Of a stretch of 64,000 nt of DNA, positions 36,198-45,072 are shown in pieces. The translations under genes were made by a program, and so were the position numbers. This DNA comes from Paeniglutamicibacter psychrophenolicus (GTDB lineage: Bacteria > Actinomycetota > Actinomycetes > Actinomycetales > Micrococcaceae). The stretch's first letter is position 1. Every line of letters begins with the position of its first letter. The stretch spans positions 62,001 to 126,000 of the forward strand of contig NZ_JAUSSH010000010.1 in NCBI RefSeq assembly GCF_030812255.1. The letters are read 5' to 3'. Below the pieces are notes generated by a model. That model was not told where the DNA came from, ran no database searches, and worked only from the letters and a program-made list of their open reading frames with translations.

Positions 36198-37424
36198 CTA
36201 TGGGCGAGGTTCACCGATGCTGGCACCAAAAGTCTCGCCCAGGGCCGTGGCCACCGACGGCAGCAGCACCTCCGGGATCTCCACATACTCGCCAACCTCC
36301 AAAAAGCCATCTTCGATCCAACGTTGCACGGAGTAGCCAAGCATGCCGGAGAGCGCGTTCGCCAGATCGTCGAGCACGATCTGCCCGTCCTCGATTCCCT
36401 CCAGCACGAAATCCGCCGTCAACGGGGTTTCCGTCGCCCCGGACATCAGCATCACGGCCACCGCGCGGTAACCCAGCTGGGCCTCGCCATTGCTTCGCGG
36501 CAGCTCACCGCCGAGCACCTGGTAGGCGGCGGTCGCCAGGGACTGCACGGCAATCGCCGTAGCCTCGGGTTCGGCATCAAGGAACGCCCTGCCGAAGGCG
36601 GTGGGCCGCACCCGCGTGCTGGTCAGTTCCACCAGGGCCGCATAACGCAACATCTGCCAGTACAAGTCCAGCCGCGGCGCCTCGGAAGCGGATCGCACCT
36701 CCAGGGTCCCTTCCGTATCCGGTTCCCAGAAGCCCGAGGCGTACCCCGTGGCCACCCCGATGGCGTCCTCACCCAAGGTCGCCGCAGCAGGGGCGATGTC
36801 CTTGCGGCGCAGCGTCTGGCTTGCCGTGATTTCCTTGCTCTTGCCCATCCACTTCAGCAAGGCCCGCGCCTTTGACACAAAGGGCAGCGCCTCCATGGCG
36901 GCCAGTGCCTGGGCCTTGTCCAACGACGAGGAGTAAATCACCACGGTTTGGGGTTCCACAAGCTCGAGCCGGATGTATTCTTCCCCGTCTTCTTCGAGAT
37001 CGTCGTCATCCATGTCCAGGTCATCGACCACCAGCTCGTAGACCTGTTCATATGATTCGTCGCTGCCGGAGTACAGCTGGGATTCGTCCAGGAACTCCAT
37101 GAAGCGCCCCATCCCTGACTTCGCACCCTCAAGCATGTCCGGGAAATGGTCTTCCACGAACCGCAGCGTCTCGCGCACCGCGTCCACGGACGGTTCGGTG
37201 AGAATCCAGTAAGCGTCCCTGGCGGAACAGTGCGAGACCACGAATGACACGGTACCCATGGTCACCTCCGGATCCACATCGGGCTCCGTTGCTTCCAGCC
37301 ACTGGCAAAAGTCGGGCTTCATCCGGGCAAAGTCTTCCCGTGACCGCTCGACGTTGGGCGGCAAGTGCACGCCATCGTCCTCGAAGTCATCCGGGCCGTG
37401 GCCTTGGCGATATCCAGGGGTCAT
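36198..37424 (-). CDS. Unknown protein, intact member of a tandem pair
   Basis: A 408-residue soluble acidic protein of no family I know. The N-terminal 120 residues (VERSREDFARMKPDFCQWLE, SFVVSHCSARDAYWILTEPS) are joined by a strongly acidic stretch (VVDDLDMDDDDLEEDGEEYI) to a helical C-terminal half (LAAMEALPFVSKARALLKWM, PRLDLYWQMLRYAALVELTS, VEIPEVLLPSVATAL). The C-terminal half may be a winged helix with a winged-helix-like tail. The ATG at 37424 follows AAGGA at 9 bases. A damaged paralogue lies directly upstream on the same strand. Confidence 0.75.
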   Translation of the reverse strand: MTPGYRQGHGPDDFEDDGVHLPPNVERSREDFARMKPDFCQWLEATEPDVDPEVTMGTVSFVVSHCSARDAYWILTEPSVDAVRETLRFVEDHFPDMLEGAKSGMGRFMEFLDESQLYSGSDESYEQVYELVVDDLDMDDDDLEEDGEEYIRLELVEPQTVVIYSSSLDKAQALAAMEALPFVSKARALLKWMGKSKEITASQTLRRKDIAPAAATLGEDAIGVATGYASGFWEPDTEGTLEVRSASEAPRLDLYWQMLRYAALVELTSTRVRPTAFGRAFLDAEPEATAIAVQSLATAAYQVLGGELPRSNGEAQLGYRAVAVMLMSGATETPLTADFVLEGIEDGQIVLDDLANALSGMLGYSVQRWIEDGFLEVGEYVEIPEVLLPSVATALGETFGASIGEPRP

Positions 37425-37622
37425 GAATTGTGGTCCTTCAAGGTGTTCGCGAACAAGGTACGTGGATCGGTTCGAAGCCACCGAAGCCAATCCAAGGTGG
37501 GTGCGCTGCGGGGAGGGTCAACCAGTGCATTATCCTACAGGCCAGGCGTTCCCCGTGGACTGCCGAGCACCGCAGCAGCGGCGCTCGAGCGCACGGGCTG
37601 GCAGGGGACATATAGGTGCTGC

Positions 37623-39005
37623 CTACGGCGAGCGCGGTGCACCGATAACCAACGAATAGGGCTTGGCCAGGGCCGTGGCCAGGGCCGGCAACAGGACCTC
37701 GGGGATCGTGATCGTTTCCCCGATCTCCACCAGGCCGTCTTCGGCCCATTCCCTGATTCTCTTGCCCACGACGTTGGTGAGCGTCCTGGAAAATTGGCCG
37801 GCGAGCGGTTCCCCGTTCTCGGATCCCTCCAAAACGGACTCGGTGGAGTAGGGATCGCCAGTTGCCCCGGCGACGAATACCGCGGCCATGTAGTCGCCGG
37901 AGTGCTCGCGTTCGCCACTGCTGCGCGGAATCACCCCGGTCAACATCTGGTAGGCGGCCGCGGCCATGCCCAGCACGGCCTTCGGTGTGGAAGAGGGATG
38001 CTTGGCCGCGAATGTCCAGCCGAATTCACTGAGCCCCACCCACTTGCCGCTGACTTGGATCAGCCCGGCGGACAGCAGCATCTTCCAGTACAGATCCAGC
38101 CGCGGAACCTCCTGCATGGAACGGACCTCGAGCACCCCGGACGACATTCCGATGGCGTGCCAGACCGGGGTCCCGGTGGCCAATCCCAGGGCCTTGACGC
38201 CCAGGCGGGCGGCAGCGGGCTTGATGTCGTTCCGGCGCAGCACCCCGGTGGCCGTCACTTCCTTGCGCTCGCCAATCCATTTCAGCAAGGCCCGCGCCCT
38301 GGCCGTCAGCGGCAGGGCCTCCATGGCCGCCAGGCTCGCAGCGGCGCCAAGCGACGATGATGCCACCATGGTCTTGGGTATTACGGGTCCGGCGACCTTT
38401 GGCGGGGCCGGGATCGTCAATTCCGGCGTCCGTGGGCCCTCGGCTTCCGGCACGCCCCGGGAAGGGAACCGGGCCCAGTCAATTTCTTCCTCGTCAGCGA
38501 GCATCCCGTGGAGGCCTTCGAAAAGTTCATCGTTTCCGGTGAACTCGTCGGATTCGTCGAGGAACTCCAGGAAACCAAGCATCTTCATCTTGGTGTTTTA
38601 AAACGTCTCAGGGAATTGTTCCCCTACGAACCCCAACACCGAACGCAGGCACGGGATGGAAAGAGCCGTGATCCTCGTGTGTGCTTCGCGCATGGCGCAG
38701 TTCGTGAGCACGAAGGACACCAGGTCCATGATCTCGTCCGGGTCTTCCGGGGTCTGCTGTTCCAGCCACCGGCGGTATCCGGGCTTCAATGAGTTGAAGT
38801 CATCTCGCACCCGGATGACGTTCATCGGCAGCGCGGCCGGGCCTCGGGCGGCGTCGTTGGCGTTGCGCACCTCGCGTGGATTTGGGTCGTGGCTCGGGTG
38901 CACCGGGATGTGTCCTTTGGTCTTGGGGTGTGCCAAACGCAAGCCGGGCATCGAAGAGACAGATGCCAATGCTTCGACATGCGTGTCATGGGCTTGGGCG
39001 GCCAC
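37623..39005 (-). pseudogene. Paralogue of the preceding gene, stopped by an in-frame TAA
   Basis: Two frames in the same phase (38598-39005 and 37623-38588) make one protein homologous along its whole length to the product of 36198-37424. A single TAA at 38598-38600 divides it. Without gaps, FPETF-stop-NTKMKMLGFLEFLDE aligns with FPDMLEGAKSGMGRFMEFLDE, so the stop stands where the paralogue has Glu; GAA to TAA needs one substitution. The C-terminal part could still be made from the ATG at 38588, which lacks the N-terminal region. Function unknown. Confidence 0.8.
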
Positions 39006-39254
39006 AGAAAAGTTTACCCACCCCCGTTGCTCGGTCCCGGCCGGGGAGGTGATGCCCCAATGGCCACGGCATCAGGTCACCGGCGACTTCCCCCAAGACA
39101 CCAGGCACACGGCGTGCAACCGGGAGGTCGATTCCCCGCCGTCGGCGAGGAACCGATGCCGCCAACCCTTCCCCGACCCTTGCCCCCGTGCTTACGATGG
39201 GGCCATCACGGTTGGCGTCAACCGGGCGCACCGCAGAAAAGCAGGAGAAGAGCC

Positions 39255-40262
39255 ATGACGGTTCAATCTGCCCTGTCCAAATCGGACAAACTCGATCTAT
39301 TGCGCATGATGGTGCTGATCCGCACCTTCGAGGAAGCCATCTTGCGCGAATACCACGCCGACAAATCGCCGGGCTTCGACATCGGGGCCGGACTGGTGCC
39401 CGGCGAAATGCACCTGGCCGCCGGCCAGGAACCGGTTGCCGCGGGGATCGGCGCACACCTGTCCCAAGGCGATGCCATGACCGCCACGCACCGCCCGCAC
39501 CACCTGGCCATCGCGCACGGGGTGGACATGCGCAAGATGGCCGCGGAAATCTTTGGACGGGAGACCGGACTGGGCCGGGGCCGCGGCGGGCACATGCACC
39601 TCTTTGACCCCGAGGTCCATTTCTCCTGCTCCGGGATCGTCGCCGAGGGGCTGCCGCCGGCGCTCGGACAGGCATTTGCCTTCCAACGTGCAGGAACCGA
39701 CCGGGTGGCGGTCGCCGTGGCCGGGGAGGGCGCGGCAAACTCGGGCGCGTTCCACGAATCCCTGAACCTCGCCGCGCTGTGGAAGTTGCCGGTCATCTTC
39801 GTGATCGAGGACAACGACTGGGGAATCTCCGTCCCGCGTTCGGCCTCGACCTCGGTTCCCTCCAACGCTATCCGCGCCGCCTCCTACGGAATCCCGGGAA
39901 TCCGCGTGGAGGACAACGCCGTCGAGGATGTCTGGGCAGCGGTCGGCGAGGCGGTCCGCCGTACCAGGGCCGGGCAAGGACCCAGCCTGATCGAGGTCCA
40001 CACCCTGCGCCTGTGGGGCCACTTCGAGGGCGATGCCCAGGGCTACCGCGGCGACCTCGACGGCGTGCCGGGGCGCGACCCGATCCCCACCTACCAAAAG
40101 CACCTCAGCGACGCCGGGATCCTCGACGACGCCGCATTCACCGACATGGGGGAAACGGCCTCCGCCACGGTGGAGGACGCGATCGCCTTCGCGAAGTCCT
40201 CTCCCCTGCCCGATCCCGCCGACGCCTTGAAGTACATATTCACCGAAGGAGCAAGGTCATGA
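39255..40262 (+). CDS. 2-oxoacid dehydrogenase E1 alpha subunit (module 1)
   Basis: A 335-residue thiamine-diphosphate-dependent E1 alpha subunit. The TPP motif runs from GEGAANSGAFHESLNLAALW at 157 to VIEDND at 188. GRGRGGHMHLFD at 108-118 is the E1 alpha/acetoin dehydrogenase signature. The acetoin:DCPIP dehydrogenase and pyruvate/branched-chain E1 alpha families are hard to separate by sequence. GGAGAAG precedes the ATG; in-frame codons upstream to 38889 are not used. Its stop overlaps the E1 beta gene as ATGA. Confidence 0.9.
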   Translation: MTVQSALSKSDKLDLLRMMVLIRTFEEAILREYHADKSPGFDIGAGLVPGEMHLAAGQEPVAAGIGAHLSQGDAMTATHRPHHLAIAHGVDMRKMAAEIFGRETGLGRGRGGHMHLFDPEVHFSCSGIVAEGLPPALGQAFAFQRAGTDRVAVAVAGEGAANSGAFHESLNLAALWKLPVIFVIEDNDWGISVPRSASTSVPSNAIRAASYGIPGIRVEDNAVEDVWAAVGEAVRRTRAGQGPSLIEVHTLRLWGHFEGDAQGYRGDLDGVPGRDPIPTYQKHLSDAGILDDAAFTDMGETASATVEDAIAFAKSSPLPDPADALKYIFTEGARS

Positions 40263-41314
40263 GCACCGCGCCCACGACACAAACCGAGCTGCCGCTCGAG
40301 CCCGAAGCGGGCCGCCGCAAGCTCTCCACCGCAAAGGCCATGGTCGAGGCCATCGCCCAGCAAATGCACACCGACGAGAACGTCTTCGTGATGGGCGAGG
40401 ACGTCGGCGCCTACGGCGGCATCTTCTCCTCGACCACCGGACTGCTCGACGAATTCGGCCCCGAACGCGTGATCGACACCCCGATCTCGGAAACCGCCTT
40501 CATCGGCCTGGGCATCGGCGCCGCGGTCGAGGGCATGCGGCCGGTCGTCGAGCTGATGTTCGCCGATTTCTTCGGGGTCTGCATGGACCAGATCTACAAC
40601 CACATGGCCAAGATCCACTACGAGTCCGGCGGCAACGTGAGGGTGCCGATGGTGCTGATGTCGGCGGCCGGCGGCGGATACTCCGACGGGGCCCAGCACT
40701 CCCAGTGCCTCTGGGGGACCTTCGCCCACCTGCCCGGGATGAAGGTCGTCGTCCCGTCGAACCCCTACGACGCCAAGGGATTGATGACCGCCGCCATCCG
40801 GTCCGATGACCCGGTCATCTACCTGTTCCACAAGGGGATCATGGGACTGGGCTGGATGAAGAAGAACCCGCGGTCGATCGGCGCGGTGCCCACCGATGCC
40901 TATGAGGTGCCGATCGGCAAGGCCCGGGTGGCCCGGGAGGGAAGCGACGTAAGCATCGTGACGCTTTCCCTGTCGGTCCACCATTCCCTGGATGTCGCCG
41001 AGAAGCTCGCCGGCGAAGGTATCGACGTGGAGGTCATCGACCTGCGCACGGTGGTGCCGCTGGACCGGGCGGCGATCGTGGCCTCCGTTTCCAAGACGCG
41101 GCGGCTGGTCGTGGTGGACGAGGACTACCAGTCCTTCGGCCTGAGCGGAGAGGTCATCGCCACGGTCGCCGAGGCGCTGCCCGGCGGGCTCAAGCACGTC
41201 TCGCGCGTCGCGGTCCCCGACGTCCCGATCCCCTACTCACGGGACCTGGAGTATTCGGTGCTGCCGACACCGGCACGCATCGAGGCCGCGGTGCGCCAGG
41301 CGGTGGAGGGATGA
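40259..41314 (+). CDS. 2-oxoacid dehydrogenase E1 beta subunit (module 1)
   Basis: A 351-residue E1 beta (transketolase central and C-terminal) protein: VFVMGEDVGAYGGIFSSTTG, RVIDTPISETAFIGLGIGAA, then MVLMSAAGGGYSDGAQHSQC and VIDLRTVVPLD. An N-terminal extension of about 20 residues (STAPTTQTELPLEPEAG) precedes the domain. The start overlaps the alpha gene and the stop overlaps the lipoyl-protein gene, both as ATGA, so the three are translationally coupled. Decarboxylates a 2-oxoacid or acetoin-like substrate together with alpha. Confidence 0.92.
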   Translation: MSTAPTTQTELPLEPEAGRRKLSTAKAMVEAIAQQMHTDENVFVMGEDVGAYGGIFSSTTGLLDEFGPERVIDTPISETAFIGLGIGAAVEGMRPVVELMFADFFGVCMDQIYNHMAKIHYESGGNVRVPMVLMSAAGGGYSDGAQHSQCLWGTFAHLPGMKVVVPSNPYDAKGLMTAAIRSDDPVIYLFHKGIMGLGWMKKNPRSIGAVPTDAYEVPIGKARVAREGSDVSIVTLSLSVHHSLDVAEKLAGEGIDVEVIDLRTVVPLDRAAIVASVSKTRRLVVVDEDYQSFGLSGEVIATVAEALPGGLKHVSRVAVPDVPIPYSRDLEYSVLPTPARIEAAVRQAVEG

Positions 41315-41541
41315 GCCAGATCCTGTTCCCCGTGATGACCGAGGATGCCGAGGCCAAGGGCGTCGTGGTCACCTGGTTCTTCGAGGACGGCGAGCAGGTG
41401 GAGGTCGGCGACCTGGTCGCCGAGGTGGCCATGGACAAGGTGGACAGGGAAATCAAGGCCGAAGACGCCGGAGTGCTCAGGGTGCTCGTTCCGGAGGAGG
41501 AAGCGGTGGCGCAGGGTGCGGTGATCGGCAGGATCGAATAG
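41311..41541 (+). CDS. Stand-alone lipoyl-carrier domain
   Basis: A 76-residue protein that is only a biotinyl/lipoyl domain. It has two beta hairpins and the lipoylation turn AMDKVDRE with Lys43. E2 proteins normally fuse this domain to a binding domain and a transacylase, but here nothing follows. It is coupled to E1 beta by ATGA. It probably accepts the acyl group made by E1 of module 1, with the E2 core supplied from module 2 or elsewhere (inference). Confidence 0.85.
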   Translation: MSQILFPVMTEDAEAKGVVVTWFFEDGEQVEVGDLVAEVAMDKVDREIKAEDAGVLRVLVPEEEAVAQGAVIGRIE

Positions 41542-41704
41542 CCCCGGCGCGGGAACAGGCGAGGGCCGCAGGTTCAAGCGACCAGCCGGAGCGGGAGCCA
41601 CAGCAGGCTCCCGCTCCGGCCGGCCCTCCCCTGGAGAAGCGTTGTCCGCCAAGGGCCAAGCCACAAAGGGCCAAAAGCCCGTCCCCGTCGACTACGCTCG
41701 ATAT

Positions 41705-42808
41705 ATGGCGACGAACACTGAGAAACCCCGGAACACCGTCAGCCTGCCCATGCCCACCATCCTGACCCCGGCCCCGGCGGACTCCCCCGGGCTCAGCGAC
41801 AAGTTCGGCCGGCAGGCCACGGACCTGCGCATCTCGCTGATCGACAAATGCAACCTGCGCTGCACCTACTGCATGCCCGCCGACGGACTGGCCTGGCTGC
41901 CCAAGTCCAAGCTACTCACCCTGGAGGAAATCACCCGGATCGTGCGCATCGGCGTGCGCGACTTGGGAGTGCGCGAACTGCGCCTCACCGGAGGAGAACC
42001 CCTGGTCCGCGTGGACCTGCCCCAGATCATCGCCGCGGTCCGCGCCGAACACCCGGACCTGCCCGTCTCGCTGACCACCAACGGGGTCGGGCTGGCCCAG
42101 AAGGCCGCCGCGCTCGCCGAGGCCGGGCTGACCCGCATCAACGTTTCCCTGGACACCCTGCACGCCGAGACCTTCGCCAAGCTCACCCGCCGCGACCACA
42201 TCGACTCGGTGTTCGCCGGCATCGATGCGGCCTTGGCCGCGAACCTGGCCCCGGTGAAGATCAACGCGGTGCTGATGCGCGGGATCAACGACGAACAGGC
42301 CCCCGAGCTTTTGGCCTGGGCACTGGAGCGCGGCCTGGAGCTGCGCTTCATCGAGCAGATGCCGCTGGATGCGGACCACGTGTGGCGCAAGGACAATATG
42401 GTCACCGCAGCGGATTTGCGCGCCTACCTGGAATCCCGTTTCCGGCTCTCCCCCGACACCAAGCCCCGCGACGGGGCCCCGGCCGAACGCTTCCTGGTCT
42501 CCACCCTTCAGGATCCGGACACCATCCTTGGCGCGGTGGGCATCATCGCCTCGGTCTCCGAGCCGTTCTGCGCCGACTGCAAGCGCACCCGCATCACCGC
42601 CGAGGGCAAGGTCATGAGCTGCCTGTTCTCGCGTACGGAAACCGACCTGTCCGCGCTGCTGCGCGACGGCTCCGACGACGCGGCCATCGCCGAACGCTGG
42701 CGCGCGGCGATGTGGGGCAAGCCCCGGGCCCACGGCATGGACCATGCCGGGCTCGGTTCGAAGGACTTTGTACAATCGGAGCGCTCGATGAGCGCCATTG
42801 GAGGATAA
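41705..42808 (+). CDS. moaA: GTP 3',8-cyclase
   Basis: A 367-residue radical SAM enzyme catalysing the first step of molybdenum cofactor synthesis. The N-terminal cluster motif CNLRCTYC lies near 50, LRLTGGEPLVR follows, and the C-terminal cluster is in FCADCKRTRITAEGKVMSC. The essential C-terminal Gly-Gly (SAIGG) is present. The ATG at 41705 was chosen; a TTG at 41642 has the better ribosome site (GGAGAAGCG) and would add 21 residues, so the start is uncertain. Its stop lies 0 bp before the moaD GTG. Confidence 0.93.
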   Translation: MATNTEKPRNTVSLPMPTILTPAPADSPGLSDKFGRQATDLRISLIDKCNLRCTYCMPADGLAWLPKSKLLTLEEITRIVRIGVRDLGVRELRLTGGEPLVRVDLPQIIAAVRAEHPDLPVSLTTNGVGLAQKAAALAEAGLTRINVSLDTLHAETFAKLTRRDHIDSVFAGIDAALAANLAPVKINAVLMRGINDEQAPELLAWALERGLELRFIEQMPLDADHVWRKDNMVTAADLRAYLESRFRLSPDTKPRDGAPAERFLVSTLQDPDTILGAVGIIASVSEPFCADCKRTRITAEGKVMSCLFSRTETDLSALLRDGSDDAAIAERWRAAMWGKPRAHGMDHAGLGSKDFVQSERSMSAIGG

Positions 42809-43102
42809 GTGCGCATTCGCTACTTCGCCGCCGCCGCACAGGCCGCCGGCATCACCGAGGAACGACTCGACCTGGTTGGGCTGCCCGGGGCCACCCTGGG
42901 CTCGGTGCTCGAGCACCTGGCCGCCCGCACCCCCGCGTCCGCCCCGGTGGCCGACGGGCCGCTGCTGCGCCGCACCACCTCGCTGGGCACGGTGCTGGCA
43001 CGCTGCAGCTTCCTGGTCAACGGAACCAGCGAACAAGACAAGAACCGCGTTCTGCACCCAGGCGACGAGCTGGACGTGCTCCCGCCCTTCGCCGGCGGAT
43101 AA
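42809..43102 (+). CDS. moaD: Molybdopterin synthase sulfur carrier subunit
   Basis: A 97-residue ubiquitin-like protein that carries sulfur as a C-terminal thiocarboxylate on Gly-Gly (PPFAGG). It starts with GTG directly after the moaA stop, with GGAGG just upstream inside moaA. The strand MRIRYFAAAAQAAGI and the closing VLHPGDELDVLPPF are typical. Works with MoaE, encoded in the separate operon at 26542. Confidence 0.94.
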   Translation: MRIRYFAAAAQAAGITEERLDLVGLPGATLGSVLEHLAARTPASAPVADGPLLRRTTSLGTVLARCSFLVNGTSEQDKNRVLHPGDELDVLPPFAGG

Positions 43103-43366
43103 CGGCAACCAGCCGCCACGAGTCCCCGCGGAGCAGTCCCGCTCCACAGGGCATCGCCTTTCCTGCTCCGGCCACGCGGCCCGGACCGCCAACCGACCCC
43201 CACTTTTCCGGGAACACCGTCGTTTTTGGGCACCGGCGAGCGCCCTGTCCCGTTGCCCCCGGGGACGCGCAAAAGATTCCCGTGGTGGTTGCCCCGGCGG
43301 TGGACTTCCCCGAGGCCCTGCTCCCCAGCTCTGGCTTGTGCGGCAACTCGGAGGCAGACTGGGGCC

Positions 43367-43906
43367 ATGGGCATACCAGCTGGCGCAGACGACCCCCGCG
43401 GAACTTCCGGGCACCCGGACACCGCCGGGACGCGCAACCCCACAACGGCCGCCGACATCATGAGTTCACCTGTTTTCACGGTTTCCCCAAGCACCTCGGT
43501 CGAAGAGATCGCCGGGATCCTGGGCAGACGCCGCGTTAGTGCAGTCCCCGTTCTGGAGGAATCCGGGCATGTGGTGGGATTGGTCAGCGAATACGATGTC
43601 CTGGCCAAGCCCGGAGAAACTGCCGGCGAGGTGATGAGCCGTGGAGTGATCAGCGTTTCCCCCGATACAGCGTTGGCCGATATCCGGGCCCTGCTGGTGG
43701 ACCAGCGCATGGGTCGGCTTCCGGTGCTTGACAAGGGAAGGCTCATCGGAATCGTCAGTCGGCGCGATGTCGTGGCCCTGCTGACCACCGAATGGGTGTG
43801 TGGAAAGTGCGGCCAACCGGCCCGCGGATTCGAACCTCCCGAGACCTGCCCGACCTGCGGGGGCACCGGCAACTTCATCCTTCAGGAGCAATCCCCCGGC
43901 CCCTAG
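43367..43906 (+). CDS. CBS-domain pair with C-terminal zinc ribbon
   Basis: A 179-residue protein. Two CBS motifs (about 28-82 and 86-140; IMSSPVFTVSPSTSVEEIA and VMSRGVISVSPDTALADIR) probably bind an adenine nucleotide. A rubredoxin-like ribbon at the end has Cys145, Cys148, Cys161 and Cys164 (CGKC and CPTC). The ribbon could hold zinc or iron. The gene lies 51 bp before the second E1 alpha gene on the same strand, so regulation of the dehydrogenase by energy or redox state is possible, but this is inference only. The ATG at 43367 has GGAGG 11 bases upstream. Confidence 0.82.
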   Translation: MGIPAGADDPRGTSGHPDTAGTRNPTTAADIMSSPVFTVSPSTSVEEIAGILGRRRVSAVPVLEESGHVVGLVSEYDVLAKPGETAGEVMSRGVISVSPDTALADIRALLVDQRMGRLPVLDKGRLIGIVSRRDVVALLTTEWVCGKCGQPARGFEPPETCPTCGGTGNFILQEQSPGP

Positions 43907-43956
43907 CATTCGCGCCGGACACACACACGGAGAAAAGCCCCTGAAGGAGGAAGACA

Positions 43957-45072
43957 ATGGTCGATCCAGCCAAACAGCAGGATCCCGGGGGGAAGAGGCA
44001 GCCAGTGCCCCCGTTTCCCGGTGGCGAAGCCCCGGAAACACTCATCGGCTACTACCGGCAGATGGCGCTCATCCGCCGATTCGAGTTGACGGCCGACCAA
44101 ATGTACAAACGGGCGAAAATCGGCGGGTACTGCCACCTCAACCTGGGCGAGGAAGCCAGTGTCGTGGGGCTGATGGCCGCACTGAAGCCACGGGACTACC
44201 TCTTCACCAACTACCGCGACCACGGTTACGCGTTGGCACGCGGCATGGAAGCCGGGGCCGTCATGGCCGAACTCTTCGGAAAGACCACCGGGGTTTCCAA
44301 GGGCCGCGGCGGATCGATGCACCTGTTCGACACCGAAACCCGCATGCTTGGCGGCTACGGAATCGTGGGTGGCCAGATCCCTCCCGCCACGGGGGCCGCG
44401 CTGGCACTGACCTACCGCGGCGAGCCGGGACCCGAGGCGGAAGCCGTCATGTGCCAGCTTGGCGATGGAACCACCAACATCGGCGCCTTCCATGAATCGC
44501 TGAACCTGGCGGCAGTCTGGCACCTGCCGATTGTCTACGTCATCATCAACAACGGACTCGGCATGGCCACCACCGTCAAGGCCGCTTCCGGCGAACCCGA
44601 ACTATACAAACGCGGCTGTTCCTACCGCATCCCCGGTGAACGCGTGGACGGCAATGACGTGCTCGCGGTGCGCGACGCGGCGACCCGGGCCCTGGAGCGC
44701 GCCCGCATGGAACGTGAACCCTTCTTGTTGGAGCTTCTCAGTTCCCGGCTCCGCGGGCACTCCGTCGTGGATCCCGCCCGCTACCGTTCCCGGCAGGACG
44801 TCGAAGAGGCACAGGAAGCGGATCCGGTTCCCGCCTTCCGCGCCCGTTTGCTGGATTCGGGCTTGCTCGATGAATCGGGGGCACAACAAATCGATACCGA
44901 GGCCCGGAAGCAGGTCGAGGACGCGGTTGCCTTCGCCGACGCCGGCCCGGACCCGACGCCGGACCAGCTCTTCGACTACGCCTACGCCACCCCCGTAGCC
45001 AATTCGCCCAATACCTTGCCCGGGGAACCGGTCACCGGGATCCCCCATCCAGCGAAGAAGGAGCCCCGATGA
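43957..45072 (+). CDS. pdhA: Pyruvate dehydrogenase-type E1 alpha (module 2)
   Basis: A 371-residue E1 alpha with the TPP motif at QLGDGTTNIGAFHESLNLAA followed by VIINN, and GVSKGRGGSMHLFD. The sequence resembles the PdhA family that works with a separate PdhB (IPI-type KIGGYCHLNLGEEASVVG). A strong GAAGGAGGAAGACA site precedes the ATG. Its stop overlaps pdhB as ATGA. A module with E1 alpha, E1 beta and E2 here contrasts with the single-chain AceE usually used in Actinobacteria, so this may serve another 2-oxoacid or acetoin. Confidence 0.9.
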   Translation: MVDPAKQQDPGGKRQPVPPFPGGEAPETLIGYYRQMALIRRFELTADQMYKRAKIGGYCHLNLGEEASVVGLMAALKPRDYLFTNYRDHGYALARGMEAGAVMAELFGKTTGVSKGRGGSMHLFDTETRMLGGYGIVGGQIPPATGAALALTYRGEPGPEAEAVMCQLGDGTTNIGAFHESLNLAAVWHLPIVYVIINNGLGMATTVKAASGEPELYKRGCSYRIPGERVDGNDVLAVRDAATRALERARMEREPFLLELLSSRLRGHSVVDPARYRSRQDVEEAQEADPVPAFRARLLDSGLLDESGAQQIDTEARKQVEDAVAFADAGPDPTPDQLFDYAYATPVANSPNTLPGEPVTGIPHPAKKEPR

